Shown here piece by piece: positions 34,828 to 47,539 of a DNA stretch of 64,000 bases. The stretch covers positions 62,001 through 126,000 of the forward strand of contig JAANDG010000330.1 of assembly GCA_036852015.1 (NCBI GenBank), in the 5' to 3' direction. This DNA is from Pelodera strongyloides (taxonomy: Eukaryota > Nematoda > Chromadorea > Rhabditida > Rhabditidae). Below the pieces are notes generated by a model. It had not been told where the DNA came from. It made no database searches and was given only the letters and a program-made list of their open reading frames with translations. The number at the start of each line of letters is the position of its first letter. The first letter of the stretch is position 1. The translations under genes were made by a program, and so were the position numbers.

Positions 34828-35268
34828 AGGAGGAGGCTCACGAGATCTAAGTGTACGATTTCTTTCTTCTTATCGATAGATGACGGTATTTGCTTCCAAT
34901 AAACATGCCTTATAAAGCAAAAGCTTTTAGTTAGAAGGAATAAATCAATATAATGCTTTGAATTTTATCAAAATTCTTGACCTTAGCCGTTGTGTCCCAA
35001 AGGTATCTGGCTCTTATTGTATGTGTCCCGGGGGTATCTAGCTATAGTTGCACCCTTATTTTCTTATTTTGGGTCCCCAGATGCCGTCGGGACACACACA
35101 ATTCCAAAGGCTATGGTGAAAAAATTGATAGAATTTAAAGCATACTATTGATTTATTCCTTCTAATTAAAAACTTTTGCTCTGTAAAGCATGTCTTTCGC
35201 AATTTAATACCATTATCTTTCGATAAAACGAAACTATTTGAGCACTTCATTCTCGTGAGCCTCCTCCT
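34828..35268. mobile_element. Palindromic MITE, GGAGGAGGCTCACGAG family, copy 2, with nested insertion
   Basis: TTAA at 34824-34827 and 35269-35272. The arms match the 31066 copy (GCAAAAGCTTTTA, TAGAAGGAATAAATCAATAT). The centre (about 34985-35125) is replaced by an unrelated segment with TGTGTCCC, GTATCTGGCT, GTTGCACCCTTATTTTC and GGGACACACA. That segment also occurs inside the palindrome at 56561. Confidence 0.9.
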
Positions 35269-35299
35269 TTAAAGAAAGATCCTAAGGATTGTTAGAATT

Positions 35300-38200
35300 T
35301 GAGTTCAAATAAACAAAAAAAACAATTGCTTATAAAAATTGGTACATTTCAGAAGCTTGCTGCTGGATAAATGATCCGCGGCATATATTATATTCCTCCA
35401 CTGGTAAAGAATTTAAAAACTGAATTTTAAGGTATCTGCTTGATGAGCTAATTATAATGTAACTTGTCTATTCCCAAAGATCTGCTTTCTTTTTTCCTGA
35501 ATAATTCCCTGGACGTTCACGATTGCAACAAAGTGTTTAATCACGATAAAGTGTTAAATTCGACAGTTGTTCTAATTCCGCAAAATTGAACTTAACCCAA
35601 TCACACTTTTCAATTCACTTTAGCCTTCATCGGCGAGAATCCCAAATTTTTGAGGAAAAAAAACAATTAATCTTCTTTTTCTCGCTCTGTTTGCTTAGAG
35701 TGTCGACGTTTCTTGAATGGTTTTTAATCAAAAAGAGCACAAAATAGAAATCCAGGAACTGGGATTAACCATTAAAATAATGCGGTCAATTACATGGGTT
35801 GGCAGCTGTTCTTTAATGAGATGCAAAGGCATCGTGTAATGAGGTTCAAATGGAACTCAAAAATTAGGAATCATGAATAGTATAACATTGGATAAGATCA
35901 ATCGAGGTCAAATTGTGAGGAATGTTAGACTAACATCTTTTAGCAGCAGATTGTACAACATACGTTTCTGAAGTTTTTTGTTGGCAACTGCGTCATTTGT
36001 ATTTCATGCAAATGAGATCAATTGTGGTATTTCAAGTGTTTCATTTGCATATAATAGATGGGAATGCAGTTGCTCAAAAAAACCCTGTTATTTAAGTCCG
36101 AATGTCTGTCATTCTGCTCAACTAAAACAAACCGACTTGTCCTTATTTAGAATAAGGAGAAGGGATTGAGGACACGATTGCGCTCACCATTAGACAAGAA
36201 AGGGATAAGTCTCGTGACAACGCAGTTATAACAGTGTAGTATATTGATAACAAATTTTGAGATACATATAAAGAAGTGGACGCATAAAGACGAACATGCT
36301 TCATAACAGATCCAACAGACAAGGGGCCAAGCAATGTTCTGAGGTTTCAAGTACTTCCTTGTTTGTCTGAAATGAGCACTTCAAAAGATCATCACCATCA
36401 TTCATAAAAATTGCGTTGCCCCGAGGGAGTCACTCACAGATTTCTGGATGTGTCGACGTTCGACTTTGAATCCTTATATTTATATCTGTTTTGACTGCAA
36501 TAACGAACATCCCTGCTTGGTTCACTTATAATATAAAAAAATGTTTATAATGTAGATTTTCGTAAAGCTTCGAAATGCTAGCAGATAATTGTAGGAATAT
36601 GTACTAATCTCGTTCCACTCTACAGTAATGAATGCTAGCGATGAAAATTTACAAACTAGGAATAAAAATTGTTTTATGTATATCTTCATCCGAACGCTTT
36701 CATGAGTTCAATAATAAGCAAAAATTGTGCTTTACTAACGACGAATTTAATTGATGTCGCAAGTCCTCAGATAACGGGAGATATCTCAAAATGCAAGAAA
36801 AATACATATAAACAACCCCACTTCTTGGCGCTGACCCAGGGCAATTTCTTTGGAAACTAGCTCTGAAGGGGGCTCGTGACTACTAGATATACACAAGTAA
36901 CTGCTCTATTTTGTTGCCAGATACGTCAAGGCTCAAGGCATTTGCTTAAGTAAATGGGCTCACGAGCGTAAGAAAAAAAAAGGAATAAATAAATGACGAA
37001 CTTATTGAAAGCAACCGGGGTTCTTCTAATAAGAGATTTTGGCTGCCGTAAACTTTTATTAAGATTCGATATTAGATGAAATGTTCGCCATCTATGGCTT
37101 TGCAGGTTATTCCCATAAATAAATAATAAGAAGTATTACACGTACTTGTCGTTAAACAGCACGCCGAACATGACCAGTTATTTAAATATTCTTCCTGATA
37201 TAAATTAGTGTTGGTTGAATAATTCGGTAGTAGTAGTAGTAGTATTAGTAGTAGTAGTAGTAGTAGTTACTACTCGAAAGTTTAACCGATGGCTCTCGAC
37301 AGATGGCCGAATAGCGAGTAAGTCGAAGATTCAAGAATATACGAAAAGTCGGCACGTTGAAAACACGAATATCGAATGGCAGACTGTACACTTTATCTTT
37401 CAACCTTCATCAAGAGATCTCATTTGGTTTTCCAGGTGACATGACAAGTGACAACTTTTGCAAGAAATTGAGAAAGGAAAAACAGCTGTTGGGATCTTTC
37501 CATGGTATTGATATAATGAGCAAAGCGCCATAATAAATATAAGTTGATTAAGAAGAGAAGGAAATTGGGAGAAGTGGGAGAAATACAAAGAGATATATGT
37601 GGAGAGAAATTTATATATAGAGAGAAAGAGAAGAGAGAAGGTACATGTGACGAAAATTGATTATCTTAGGATTGCACGTGAATACTGTACATCTATTAGT
37701 TCTTTTCATTTATTAAGCCAATTTGGTAGTAAAAAGCAAGCAAAGAATCCAGAAAGCAGGCATTCCCATATCAAATGGAAATCTCGGTCAGTTTGCACAT
37801 AATACATGGGGAATATAATTGTAATGTAATTGTACGGAATACGCTGCACAAACCCGGCCGCTGGAGCTGGATGCTTCATTCACTATTTCAAAAAGTTCTA
37901 CTTTCCGACATTCCCAAAGTGTTTCGGGTCCATACATAAATATCCCTTGTCTAGTAAAATGTTCTGACAAATTAAGGGAAGCGAGGTGTGCCATAACAAA
38001 AAAAAACAAATGGTTACCCTAAGATGAAGTGCCTTACGACACATACATACTAATAAGGGACCTAGTGGCCAAAAAAATTCAATGCAAAACACGGCAAATT
38101 AGGAATGATATTCGAAACATAATATTTATAGGAAAACAACAATATTACTAATTGATATAGAACATAGGCACCGGTTTGTTACATAGGCACCGGTTTGTTA

Positions 38201-39101
38201 CATAGGCACCGGTTTGTTACATAAGCACCGGTTTGTTACATAGGCACCGGTTTGTTACATAGGCACCGGTTTGTTACATAGGCACCGGTTTGTTACATAG
38301 GCACCGCCATACATTTATATTTATTATTTCGTTTCAGTTAGTGAAGTTTACGCAAGTTCCTAATGTCAACTTGAATCAAGAGAAAAAGCAACGTAATGTA
38401 AGACAATAAAATCGGGTGTGCATATGATATCTGAATGAAGATTGTCTCCGACTAGAACGAGATAGACTCTATTTTCAATATATTCAACACGTGGATCACT
38501 CTGAATGGGTGGTAATCCGAGAAGGTAACATAGAAGCTTAGAAGGCTTCTTTTTAATCCATCAAGAATCATCTGGTTTATGTTTGTTCCGTTTTGAAACT
38601 CAACAAATAAATACGAACACTTAGTGTTGAATTTCATTATTTACACGGGGTGAAGGAAACAGTGAGTCAAGTGATTTTGAATTCGGAACATATATGCATT
38701 CAGGTAGAATAACTTGTTAAAGAAACATGACATGGTTCAAATTTTTATTAGAGACCATATATTCTGCCACAGTGTGGCGAACTAGGCTCTCGAATGTGCA
38801 ATAGGTCGAAAATAGTTCATAGCCCGTGCTTATTTCTTACATAGTAAACCCCGTTTAAACAAAGAGTTAGAGATGAAGAACCACATGGAGTTCGTTATTA
38901 CACCAAAATCCCAAGTTGACGAGCAGGCCTAATATCAAGCCTGAGTTGCGGTTCTGAGCTCTGGCCCCATGGAGAGCCACACGGAGTTCGTTATTACACC
39001 TAGCCTTACGATTTGAGGCAATTAAGTTTAGTAAGTACTTCGCGAGATGCTTAATCCTGGAAAAATAATCGAAGCGTAGAATTGTAAATGGAGTGACTCA
39101 C
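35300..39101. other. Gene-poor stretch
   Basis: A membrane-like open stretch at 36190-36336 (minus) has fair splice signals (acceptor CCTCAG, donor GTGAGC), but I could not join it in frame to a neighbour. A (GTA)n microsatellite lies at about 37226-37267. A further minus frame at 38452-38640 is plausible but unsupported. The repeat at 37990-38310 is listed separately. Confidence 0.4.
37990..38310 (+). repeat. Dispersed repeat with an amplified 19-base minisatellite
   Basis: The first part matches 62780-62960 in inverted orientation (AATGGTTACCCT, CTAGTGGCC, GAATGATATTCGAAACATAA, CTAATTGATATAGAACAT). Its end, ACATAGGCACCGGTTTGTT, is repeated seven times plus a partial copy (38162-38306) but occurs once in the other copy. 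Confidence 0.85.
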
Positions 39102-39242
39102 CATCAGTCATAAGAAATTGCATTGCATCATTTGTTCTTTGCATTAAAGGAAGTTTTTTTTTCACATATGCCAATGCATTCAATAAACTATTACCACTTT
39201 GCTGTTCATTGTTACGATTTAGTTCACGCACCAACTGTTTCA
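39102..39242 (-). CDS. Single exon resembling the end of a von Willebrand factor A domain (partial gene)
   Basis: Bounded by CAG acceptor and GATG|GTGAGT donor; 46 full codons. The encoded segment has SLLNALAYVKKKLP and then NDAMQFLMTDG. The pattern of an amphipathic helix then hydrophobic strand ending in TDG is typical of the central VWA fold (for example alpha2-delta or matrix proteins). Neighbouring exons were not found with confidence. A lone helix-strand match is modest evidence. Confidence 0.45.
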
Positions 39243-40713
39243 CTGGATTCCATTAGCTGTCATCGTGCAATGTTGCTTTTTCGTTGCTCATTTCTATTTA
39301 TATCAATTTATGTAAAAGCCACTGAAAGCTAGGAAAAGATCATTATACGAAAAGGTCATTCGATTTGCTAGGATCATATTTATATGTAAAAAGCAACAAA
39401 AAGAAGCTTTCCTATTAGAGTTATACTTATTGCAAATACATACATTTACGACGTGATTTATTTATTTAATTACCCTTACTATGCAATTTTTAGTAGTTGT
39501 ATTATATCCCCCTCTCTGATTTTCCTCATATGTTGAACTTGTCACAAAATGAATTCAACTTGCTATCTGGAAATAAACTATTATTATTATTAATAAGAGT
39601 TATAAGATGAAATTTCTTACTTTGTGTCAACTCCCCAAGCGAGAATCATCGTATAGTCTACTTGAATAAAGATTAGTTCAGTAGTAATAAATTAAAGGCA
39701 AGGCAACGGGGGGAAGCTAGTCAATTTAGCGTGACAACGCTGCAGTCTCGGGTCGTACAGTCTCGGGAATTAATGCCTTGTTTAATTAGTAATTAGCAAT
39801 TGTTTGGCAGCGATGTGCATAGGTTTTAGCACCCAAATGTTTAGGTAAAATGAACTCAAACCCTCAACACGCATGTACGTACCTCTCCACTCTTCCACTT
39901 TCACACACACTTTTTTTTCGGGTTTAATTCACTAATTCTCTCACATATCCTGTTATTTTCGGCTCGTGTCCCGGGATAGAGGCTCCGCCCCTGTAGGGCC
40001 CAGTTGTTATCAAGTAAAAGAACAGAGACAGAGTAACAAGAAACAAGTATTGCGTAATACCCATAACCAGCTCAAAAGGGAATACCTTTGATTTACGCAG
40101 CCTTTCAGCGTTCCGTAAGTTCTAGTTAGGTGTGGTTTTTTCGAACAACGGCGAACCTGCTCTTTTAACTTTTAAGCGTAATGTACATACAACCAAATAT
40201 TTATGTTGTTTCAATATCTGTCCAATCTGTCTTTACGGAAGCAGTAATAAGGTACCAGAATCCTATTCTATACAGTCATCTTCTCCCAAATCAAATGAAG
40301 CACGCGTTCATTAAATTTAGAGTAGTTTTGCTTTAAAACTTTGGTACTACTCGTCTTATGTTTGGTAACGACAGATAGAAACAGCATGTTAAAAGCATTC
40401 CTGCGTTTTTTGAAGTCGCTTAATGTAAACAGTTGTTCTGAGAATCATTATGGTCGTCGGTGATCTATGACGGTCGTTTCGATATTCGTCCTGTTAAGTT
40501 GACTTTTACAGTAGCATGTTTCTTTAAAGCGAACAAATCTCTTGTGTTTTGCACGAGTAGATGACTTAGCTTTAGCTTCTGAAAATGTTTGGAGATACCA
40601 CACGTTAGCAGCGAGTCTTCTTCATTGTCACTCACTATAGTCTGTGTATTCTTACTCAGGTCACACTTGGCATGCATGCTGTCAATTAAAAAACATGCAT
40701 GCCGCATCCAAAT

Positions 40714-40748
40714 GGCATGCATGCAGTCATGATGACTGCATGCATGCC
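40714..40748. repeat. Perfect 17-base inverted repeat of GCATGC words
   Basis: GGCATGCATGCAGTCAT, one G, then its exact complement. It lies in a zone (40670-40780) with further GCATGCATGCCGCATCC words on both sides, so several nested hairpins are possible. Related GCATGCATG words occur at 42715-42825. Confidence 0.8.
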
Positions 40749-41024
40749 AAATCTCAAAAAGCATGCATGCCGCATCCATCTTATGCACGGTGCCGTAAAA
40801 GTGCGGAAAATGGAAAATTTCTACAGGGTCCTCCCTACCCCCACCCCTTTAATAAAAATAAATAAACCACCATTAATTAACAAAAATAACACCAATAAGA
40901 CAATAATTCATCATTCTTTTATTTGGTCACACTGGCAGAGCAATACAAGAGCAAACAAAGCACTGGAAAAAGAAAAGAAACAATAAATTTATAATTAATT
41001 AATAGGATTTTCCTTTGTGGTTTG

Positions 41025-41952
41025 TTAATTGGTTGTGGCCCGGAAGAAAGCGCATCCCCTGTCGTCCTCTGCACAGCTGAAACGTAAGAGTTAGTTTACC
41101 ACACTGTAACGTGAACAATACACTAATTACCCATATAGATTATTATTAATTGACTACTGTACGTCCCATGATACTACACACACCTCGAATTGAGGCTATA
41201 TTGTCATATTTTACACTCCAACAACAGTACAAAGGCAGCTTCTGGTAAGAAAAATGCACAGAAACAGAAAAATAAGGACTAACACTACGCACATTATGTA
41301 TCCCTCAATCACTGCAACTTTACAGGAAGCTTGCATTTTCTCAAAGAACTAAAAGGCCACATTAAATCATAATTGTTTACCTTGACATGGATCCCTCTCA
41401 ATTTACTCAAACGGCGTCATCCCATGAACACTTTCGTAGTCGTAATACGTAGAAGGAATATGCGCTAGTGTGGCGAACCGATCTAAGATGCGCCTTACAT
41501 TTATAAAACAATATTTAATTACGAAAGATCCGTATTAGAGTGTCGGGCATACTTTTCAAACAGACCAAAACGTGTCCCTGAGCTAAAGCGAAATACTGGC
41601 CGGGTTTGAAAAGCAAACATTGCATTCTTATGATACTAATGCGATGACATGAATTAGAATAAAAATCGAGTAAAATCGAGTAAATTAGCATAAATACGTA
41701 AGGACTCAGTTGTCCACGATGCGTTTCAAAAAACGGCCGGTAGTTTGCTTAAACAAATAAGGTTCTACAGCAAAACTTCAAAATTTTTTATTCAGACTAC
41801 GCTGAAAAAAAATTTAGACTACGCGAGACGGGTGTGGGAATCCGACCACCAATTGAGCCACAATTAATGAAACAAAATAAAACTGAATAAAGTACCTGAT
41901 GAAGAGCAGATGACAGTAGCGAGTAGTGTCCTGTGAGACAATCCAGTCATTT
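41025..41952 (-). CDS. C-terminal exons of a small unrecognised gene (partial)
   Basis: Two short exons, 41952-41896 and 41076-41025, join in phase (1, then 2). They encode NDWIVSQDTTRYCHLLFI followed by CAEDDRGCAFFRATTN and a TAA. Cysteines and short length suggest a secreted protein, but this is inference. The exons are small enough that chance cannot be excluded. Earlier exons were not identified. The intron holds a TTAA palindrome. Confidence 0.35.
41585..41748. mobile_element. Short TGAAACG-family palindrome
   Basis: Left end AGCGAAATACTGGCCGG, right end CGTTTCAAAAAACGGCCGG followed by TTAA at 41749-41752. Noncoding; lies between the two exons of the small minus-strand gene model. Confidence 0.75.
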
Positions 41953-42099
41953 CTGAAACAACTAATAAATGTAATAAATTTCCCTTAAATTGTGTTTCCT
42001 CCCCCACTTCAGTATCCTGCAAATAAAACACCACCAAGGGCGAGGGCAATGCTGGTTCCGAAAAAAAATTATTGAATGAAAGTGCCAAGCGGTTTAGTG

Positions 42100-45000
42100 G
42101 TTATAAGGTAGAACAGAAATGAGAAGGTAGTCAAAACACAAAACGTACGTTCTTCAGCCATCCAACGTGTATATCAGCGTGGCGTATTCAGAAATTCAGA
42201 GGGAACGGGTTTCGTTGTGCGTTCTCTAAAATATCTAATGAAAATCGGTTGTTCTAAGTAAACAGGCAACTGAAATACAATACATATAAAGCCGAACATA
42301 TGTAATGTCAAAGAATTCCAAAGTCCCCCCGCCCCTGAGTGCAACTGCAACATTTATCCCCCCAATCCCCCCCCCCCCCAGACAGATATAACTGAATCAT
42401 GACTTTGGTTTTTCAAGACATTGGCACGAGAGAAAAACATGAAGAATAGTAAGTAATAACGCACTAACTTGTCAAATACTTCCTCCGTTTCGATTCCTGC
42501 GCTGTCAACAGTCCCATCCATTTTGTACTACTCCTTTCTCCACTGGCACTTCATTGTCGCCTTATCTGTTACAAAAAACATTAGCACAATAATAAATAAG
42601 CGAAATAAACATGGTAAACGAAAAAAAATACACAAAAAAAAGAACTTTGCAAAAAACTCAGAAAAAAATGAACCGTGCATTTTGTTCAAAACCGTGAAAT
42701 GCACGGTTAGTGCGAACAAGGCGGCATGCATGACCGGCAATACCGTACTCAAAAAAATCATGCCTGCCGCACGATTGACGGCATACATGCTTTTTGACTT
42801 AAATGACCGCATGCATGCGGAAGTTCAGCCATGTAGTTAACATCCTTGATTTCTGACATCAGAACGCCGCATTTCCAAATGCAATTTCCATTTGCAATTT
42901 CCATTTCTATGTGAAAATCTTTTTTAGGCTCTTTGCGAAGCTGCTTGACATTTCTGACCAAAAGTGCATGAAAAGCGTAGTAAACATGTCACTCGAGGAC
43001 AAACTCATATTTTGGGAAAGATAAAAAAAAACATTTGCTAGTTTGTTGTGAAATGAAGAAATGTTGTCAAACAGCTAATTCATGTAAAACAGTCTGAAAA
43101 ATGACATACTATAAGTCGCATAAAAACAAACAATAAGGTTACAAGTACTTGTGCCGTGCCATTATTTCCTAACATTTTATTTCTTGTATACTTGGAACCC
43201 GGAACCTGTTAAAGTATTTAAACTTTTCCTTTATTTTTTTTCTGCCTGGCTAACGAGTCCATTTCTTCTCGCTTAGCAAAAAAAAAACACGCCAAAAGTG
43301 CCAAATAGTCAAAACATCTGATTTTTTTTTGCATAGAAAATGCTAGATGTTTTTCGGATGCGACAGCACGGATACCCACACTCCCAGAGGGATGTATTTC
43401 GACAGAGACCTAGTCTCTTTTCGTGCTTGCAACGTTAAGCAAGGAGTTTTTTCTTAGAAGTGGATTCGTTCATGATCGTTTTCATGGATAAGACGTCAAC
43501 TGGTTGTTTTAGAATGTGTCTGATAAATGAAAGCTATTTTGTTGCATAAAAAAATAGAAAAGAAAATAATGTGAAATGAATCATTTTAATCCAAAGGGGG
43601 GAAGTCAAAATAACATCTATGAGTGAACCGTACAAGCTTACATGTATGAGTAAAAGTACCATCACAACAATATGAGTATTGACAAAGAGTATTCGTACAT
43701 AGCGCATTCGGGTTACTGCGGGCGGAGATTTATCAAGCATGCTAGAATTTGATTTTTTTTGTATACAATTAGTACTATTTTGTAGGAAATCCCAATGTGT
43801 TGAAATTATTGCTGTTATCTTCTTTGTGATTTCTTCAGGTAATGTACGAATACTCATATGAATTTATTCAAGGAAATTAAAACCAGGGCCATTGTTGCTG
43901 AATATCTTTGAATCTTTCATCATTTTGTATCATATTCGGTGGCATGCATATGAATTCAAAAGTATGCTACTTTGTAAGATCGTAGATAATGCATGCCGTT
44001 TTGGAGCAAGTTTAAAACAAGCAAATGTGATGTTCTACTTCGATACTGCTGTCGGCTGGATTAGCGAGTGTTTGCATTTGGTTCTCGGAAGAATTAAGAA
44101 GAATTAAATTTTATAAACACATTTAAACCTTTTCCAACTTACGAAAAAAGGTTTCGCCGGGTTTGGCGAAACGTCGCGAATCGCCCTCCTTTTTGGGAGA
44201 AATTTGTTGACTTAAAAAAAAGTCGATAGGAAGAATAAAGGTGAATATTACATTTTGTTCATGCATTTTTGCTGATATTACTACATTGTTACGTCTTCAA
44301 CGTAAACAAAAGTGAGAATTCCTTGATAATATCATAACCTTGGAATATTGATACAGATAGTATCCATGACAGTGCAGAACAGTTTCCCCGAGACTGGCCT
44401 CAGTGATAACTGATAGTAGACGAAATAGTCAAAATCCAGGATGATACCATACAGTTGGAAGACACGGGTTTTGCAAATGGAAATTTGAGGCAGTGAGAGA
44501 GAAAATAGACATGAGAAGGGAGGGACACAAAAATACAAGAAATCGAAAAGTAAACTTACTGTGCTTTGATAATGTCATCAATGTGGAAGCAACCAGCAGA
44601 AATCATTCTTTTTTTTGTGTGCTGCAAATCTTACTAAAGTATACCTGAAATTGACAATTTAATCCACTTCGAATGAATGCATGAAAAATATTAACAAAAA
44701 AAGACAAAACGAAAACGAATTATACAAATTTATTTTCGGGATGTCTCCCCTATCCTATCTTATCCTAATTCTTCATTTCTTCATCAAACTTGCGCTAAAC
44801 ATACGTGGACGCCGAGCTAGCAGTTGCTATAAATAAAATACTCCGTCTATTTCTCTATTTTTGAGAAACGTTAGCGACTTTGGACAATTGGGACTAAATG
44901 GGGCCATTAACAGAAATTTTAGATTAGACATGAGATGAGTCGCAAACATTTTAGAAGCCAAAACAATTGTGTGCTCGGAAAGGAAGTTGGAAACTGTTGT

Positions 45001-47400
45001 TTGGAAGTTGGAAGCGCGCATTGCCTAAAATAGCTTGGTTCAGTTAAAGACGTATGATAGCCGGTTTTGTAACGTATGCCGGACGCTGTATTCCCATTTA
45101 GTCTTTTTTATTTATTTATTTATTAAATAACACCGAGGTCAACGAGGTGTGCATCAAATAATATGATGAAGAGAAAGCAATGTGCATATAACGAAACCAT
45201 TTGTACTGCAATACTGCAACCTGTAGAATGCAAATTATGTGCAAATTGCTGCACGAATACTGCGCGATTTTTTAGCCATTAATTTGTTACATTAATTTGT
45301 ATGGAACCTATTCAAGCGAAATTGTCCAAAATACGGTTCAAAAACCGACCTTTATATCCCTTTAAGATACATCAATTCAATTGCAACCTAAAGTGCGCCG
45401 AATTCAGGGCTCATATTGTGACGTGCTCTGTTCTTATGATAAAAAATGACTCCTCTGGCTCTGCTGCTCACACTACATGTACGTATAAAAAATCGGCAAT
45501 TGTTGGTCTACATGAGCTGAACCCTGAAAGAACAGAGAATATATTGTTTATAAAGGAAAATTGACAATGTTTATTCCCGCAAAGCTTTAAAGGAATAAAT
45601 GCAGCCTAGCCACGTGCCTAAATATTTATTAGAATCATCAGAAAGGTAGTCCTTTGAAGAGAGGAATTCGAAAAGTTAAAATAAACAAAAAGACGCCTAT
45701 TTGCAAAATCCAGATCTTGAAAAACATATGTGAGAATTTTTTGAATACCCACAGTTAAATTAGATAAAAAGACGACTATGTATGTATTTGCAAAAAATCT
45801 TGTTATCATAGCAAGCAAGAAAAAATGTCCAATCAAAAAGACGTTTGCGACCAAATAACGAACAGGAAGACTCGCGGAATAGAATTACTAGAGGATTTTG
45901 CCTTGAAACTACAGTATCTGCATGACCATAAATAACTTTTCGTTTTGTGACGTCGTACGCTTTCTAGAGATGTAATAGTCACACTTCCATACATGTGAAA
46001 CGGCAGGTATACATATTCTTACATGTAAAGATCGTTAGTAGGGACTACCAATTGTTTGAACATTTTGCTGATTGTGAGCAGTACATATATAATAAGATGA
46101 AAAAAGACAATATTAAATGCCGTGTTAGTTTGATATAATGTGGTATTGTCGTGTTATTTTTGAGAGCACTTGTTATCTAGATTGATCTTGAAAGGCTACC
46201 TACATACGTCAATCATGTGGCGCTGAACCATGAATACCCCAAGGTAGCTCTAAAGAGACACCCCAAAACCTGTATTTAGAGCTTCGTCGAAAAATTTGTT
46301 TACTCGCTTCCGTATCAGACAGCAGCTAATCCTACCATTTATTTAGATTGATTTTTTTACGCAGCTCACCAGTCTATAAACTGCACTGTTTAATTAAGAA
46401 GCGTTAGACAGTTTCATAAGGCGCAAGACAATAAGCCACCATTCTTCTTTGGCTGTTCTAAAAACTGTCCATCACGGTTTATTGCCTAGAAGAAAAGAAC
46501 GGATAACTGTATTTTCGAAGCTAACATAGATGCGCCACAGGGGTATGTCACGTGGTTTGAAAATATTGATTCTCAAGCAATATATGCAAATTGGGTTGCG
46601 TTATGTTTCACAAAACACGTGCCAGACCACTTTAATAAAAGTCGTGTTTATATCGTGGCTCTGAGAATTCCCCAGCCAACCAAAGAACAGCAAAATAAAC
46701 CACAAAACCGTAGTAACTTGTGTATATGAGCTCTCCCGAGGGAATGCCACTCTAAGTGCTCAAATGCACATCAATCGTCTAAGCAACCAATTCTAGATAA
46801 AAGCCAAGGATCAACTGATTTTCAGAATATTTATTGTCCTCGATCGCACGAAAATTGAATATTGAATATTTGAATATTTATTATACTCATTAAAAGAGCG
46901 CAACGCCGTGAGAGACGATGAAAAGAAAAAATCAAAGTAGATAATATAGATACTTGGAAATAATTCCACCAACAGTATATGTATATAGATGTAAATCCAC
47001 AAGAGTTCACAAAGAAAATGTTGAAAGCGAAACAAAGAATTTGGTCCCACATACACAGCCAACCCGTATTTTGTTTTTAGTTTAATTTAGCCACGTTACC
47101 TCAACAAAAGAACTACGTGTTCACGTTCTCAACAAACCTAAACGTGCAACACATAAAAGTACACAACCACAGTAATCAACAAGCAAATACGTTCTCAGGG
47201 CCATCACACAAGTGAAGTAGGGGCCTAGCATCGTCACTACCCTCCACCCGCAGGAGTCCGCATGCGCTACGTAGCTAAACAACTTATAAATGTATAATAA
47301 AAGGGTTAACTGTTTATGTAGAACCTCCTTCTGATTATTCTTCAAGAGTGTAACGTATAAGCCCGTATATGCTTGAGCATACATGCACATGGTGCTGCAT
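42100..47400. other. Long stretch without a secure gene
   Basis: Some minus-strand frames look hydrophobic (43560-43720, 45640-45850, 46820-47050), but none has both good splice borders and a match to a neighbour. GCATGCATG words recur at 42715-42825. A C-tract and poly-A rich DNA lie near 42330-42370 and 42600-42680. The DNA just below 47540 may be the 3' untranslated part of the LINE. Confidence 0.4.
45048..45361. mobile_element. TGAAACG-family palindrome carrying a nested repeat
   Basis: TTAA at 45044-45047 and 45362-45365. Left GCCGGTTTTGTAACGTATG, right TTCAAAAACCGAC. It is longer than other members because about 100 bases (45125-45230: GAGGTGTGCATCAAATAATA, GAAAGCAATGTGCAT) match 62600-62700 inverted. 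Confidence 0.75.
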
Positions 47401-47539
47401 TAGTGAATTGGTGTCTTTGAAAAGGCAAGTGAATATAAATGGAAAGAAAAAAAGAATTATGATTTATCCCGTTGTTGCCGATAGTCGCTCCAGCATGCTG
47501 TAAATTCCACTAATTGATAGTCAGCGTATTCTAAATGAA

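Noticed and set aside
38162..38306. CRISPR-like array
   Set aside because: Units of 19 bases are head to tail with no spacers, in a eukaryotic genome; it is a minisatellite.
43534..43857. Minus-strand hydrophobic frame as another receptor
   Set aside because: One hydrophobic stretch only; no phase-compatible neighbours and no similarity to the receptor exons in this window.
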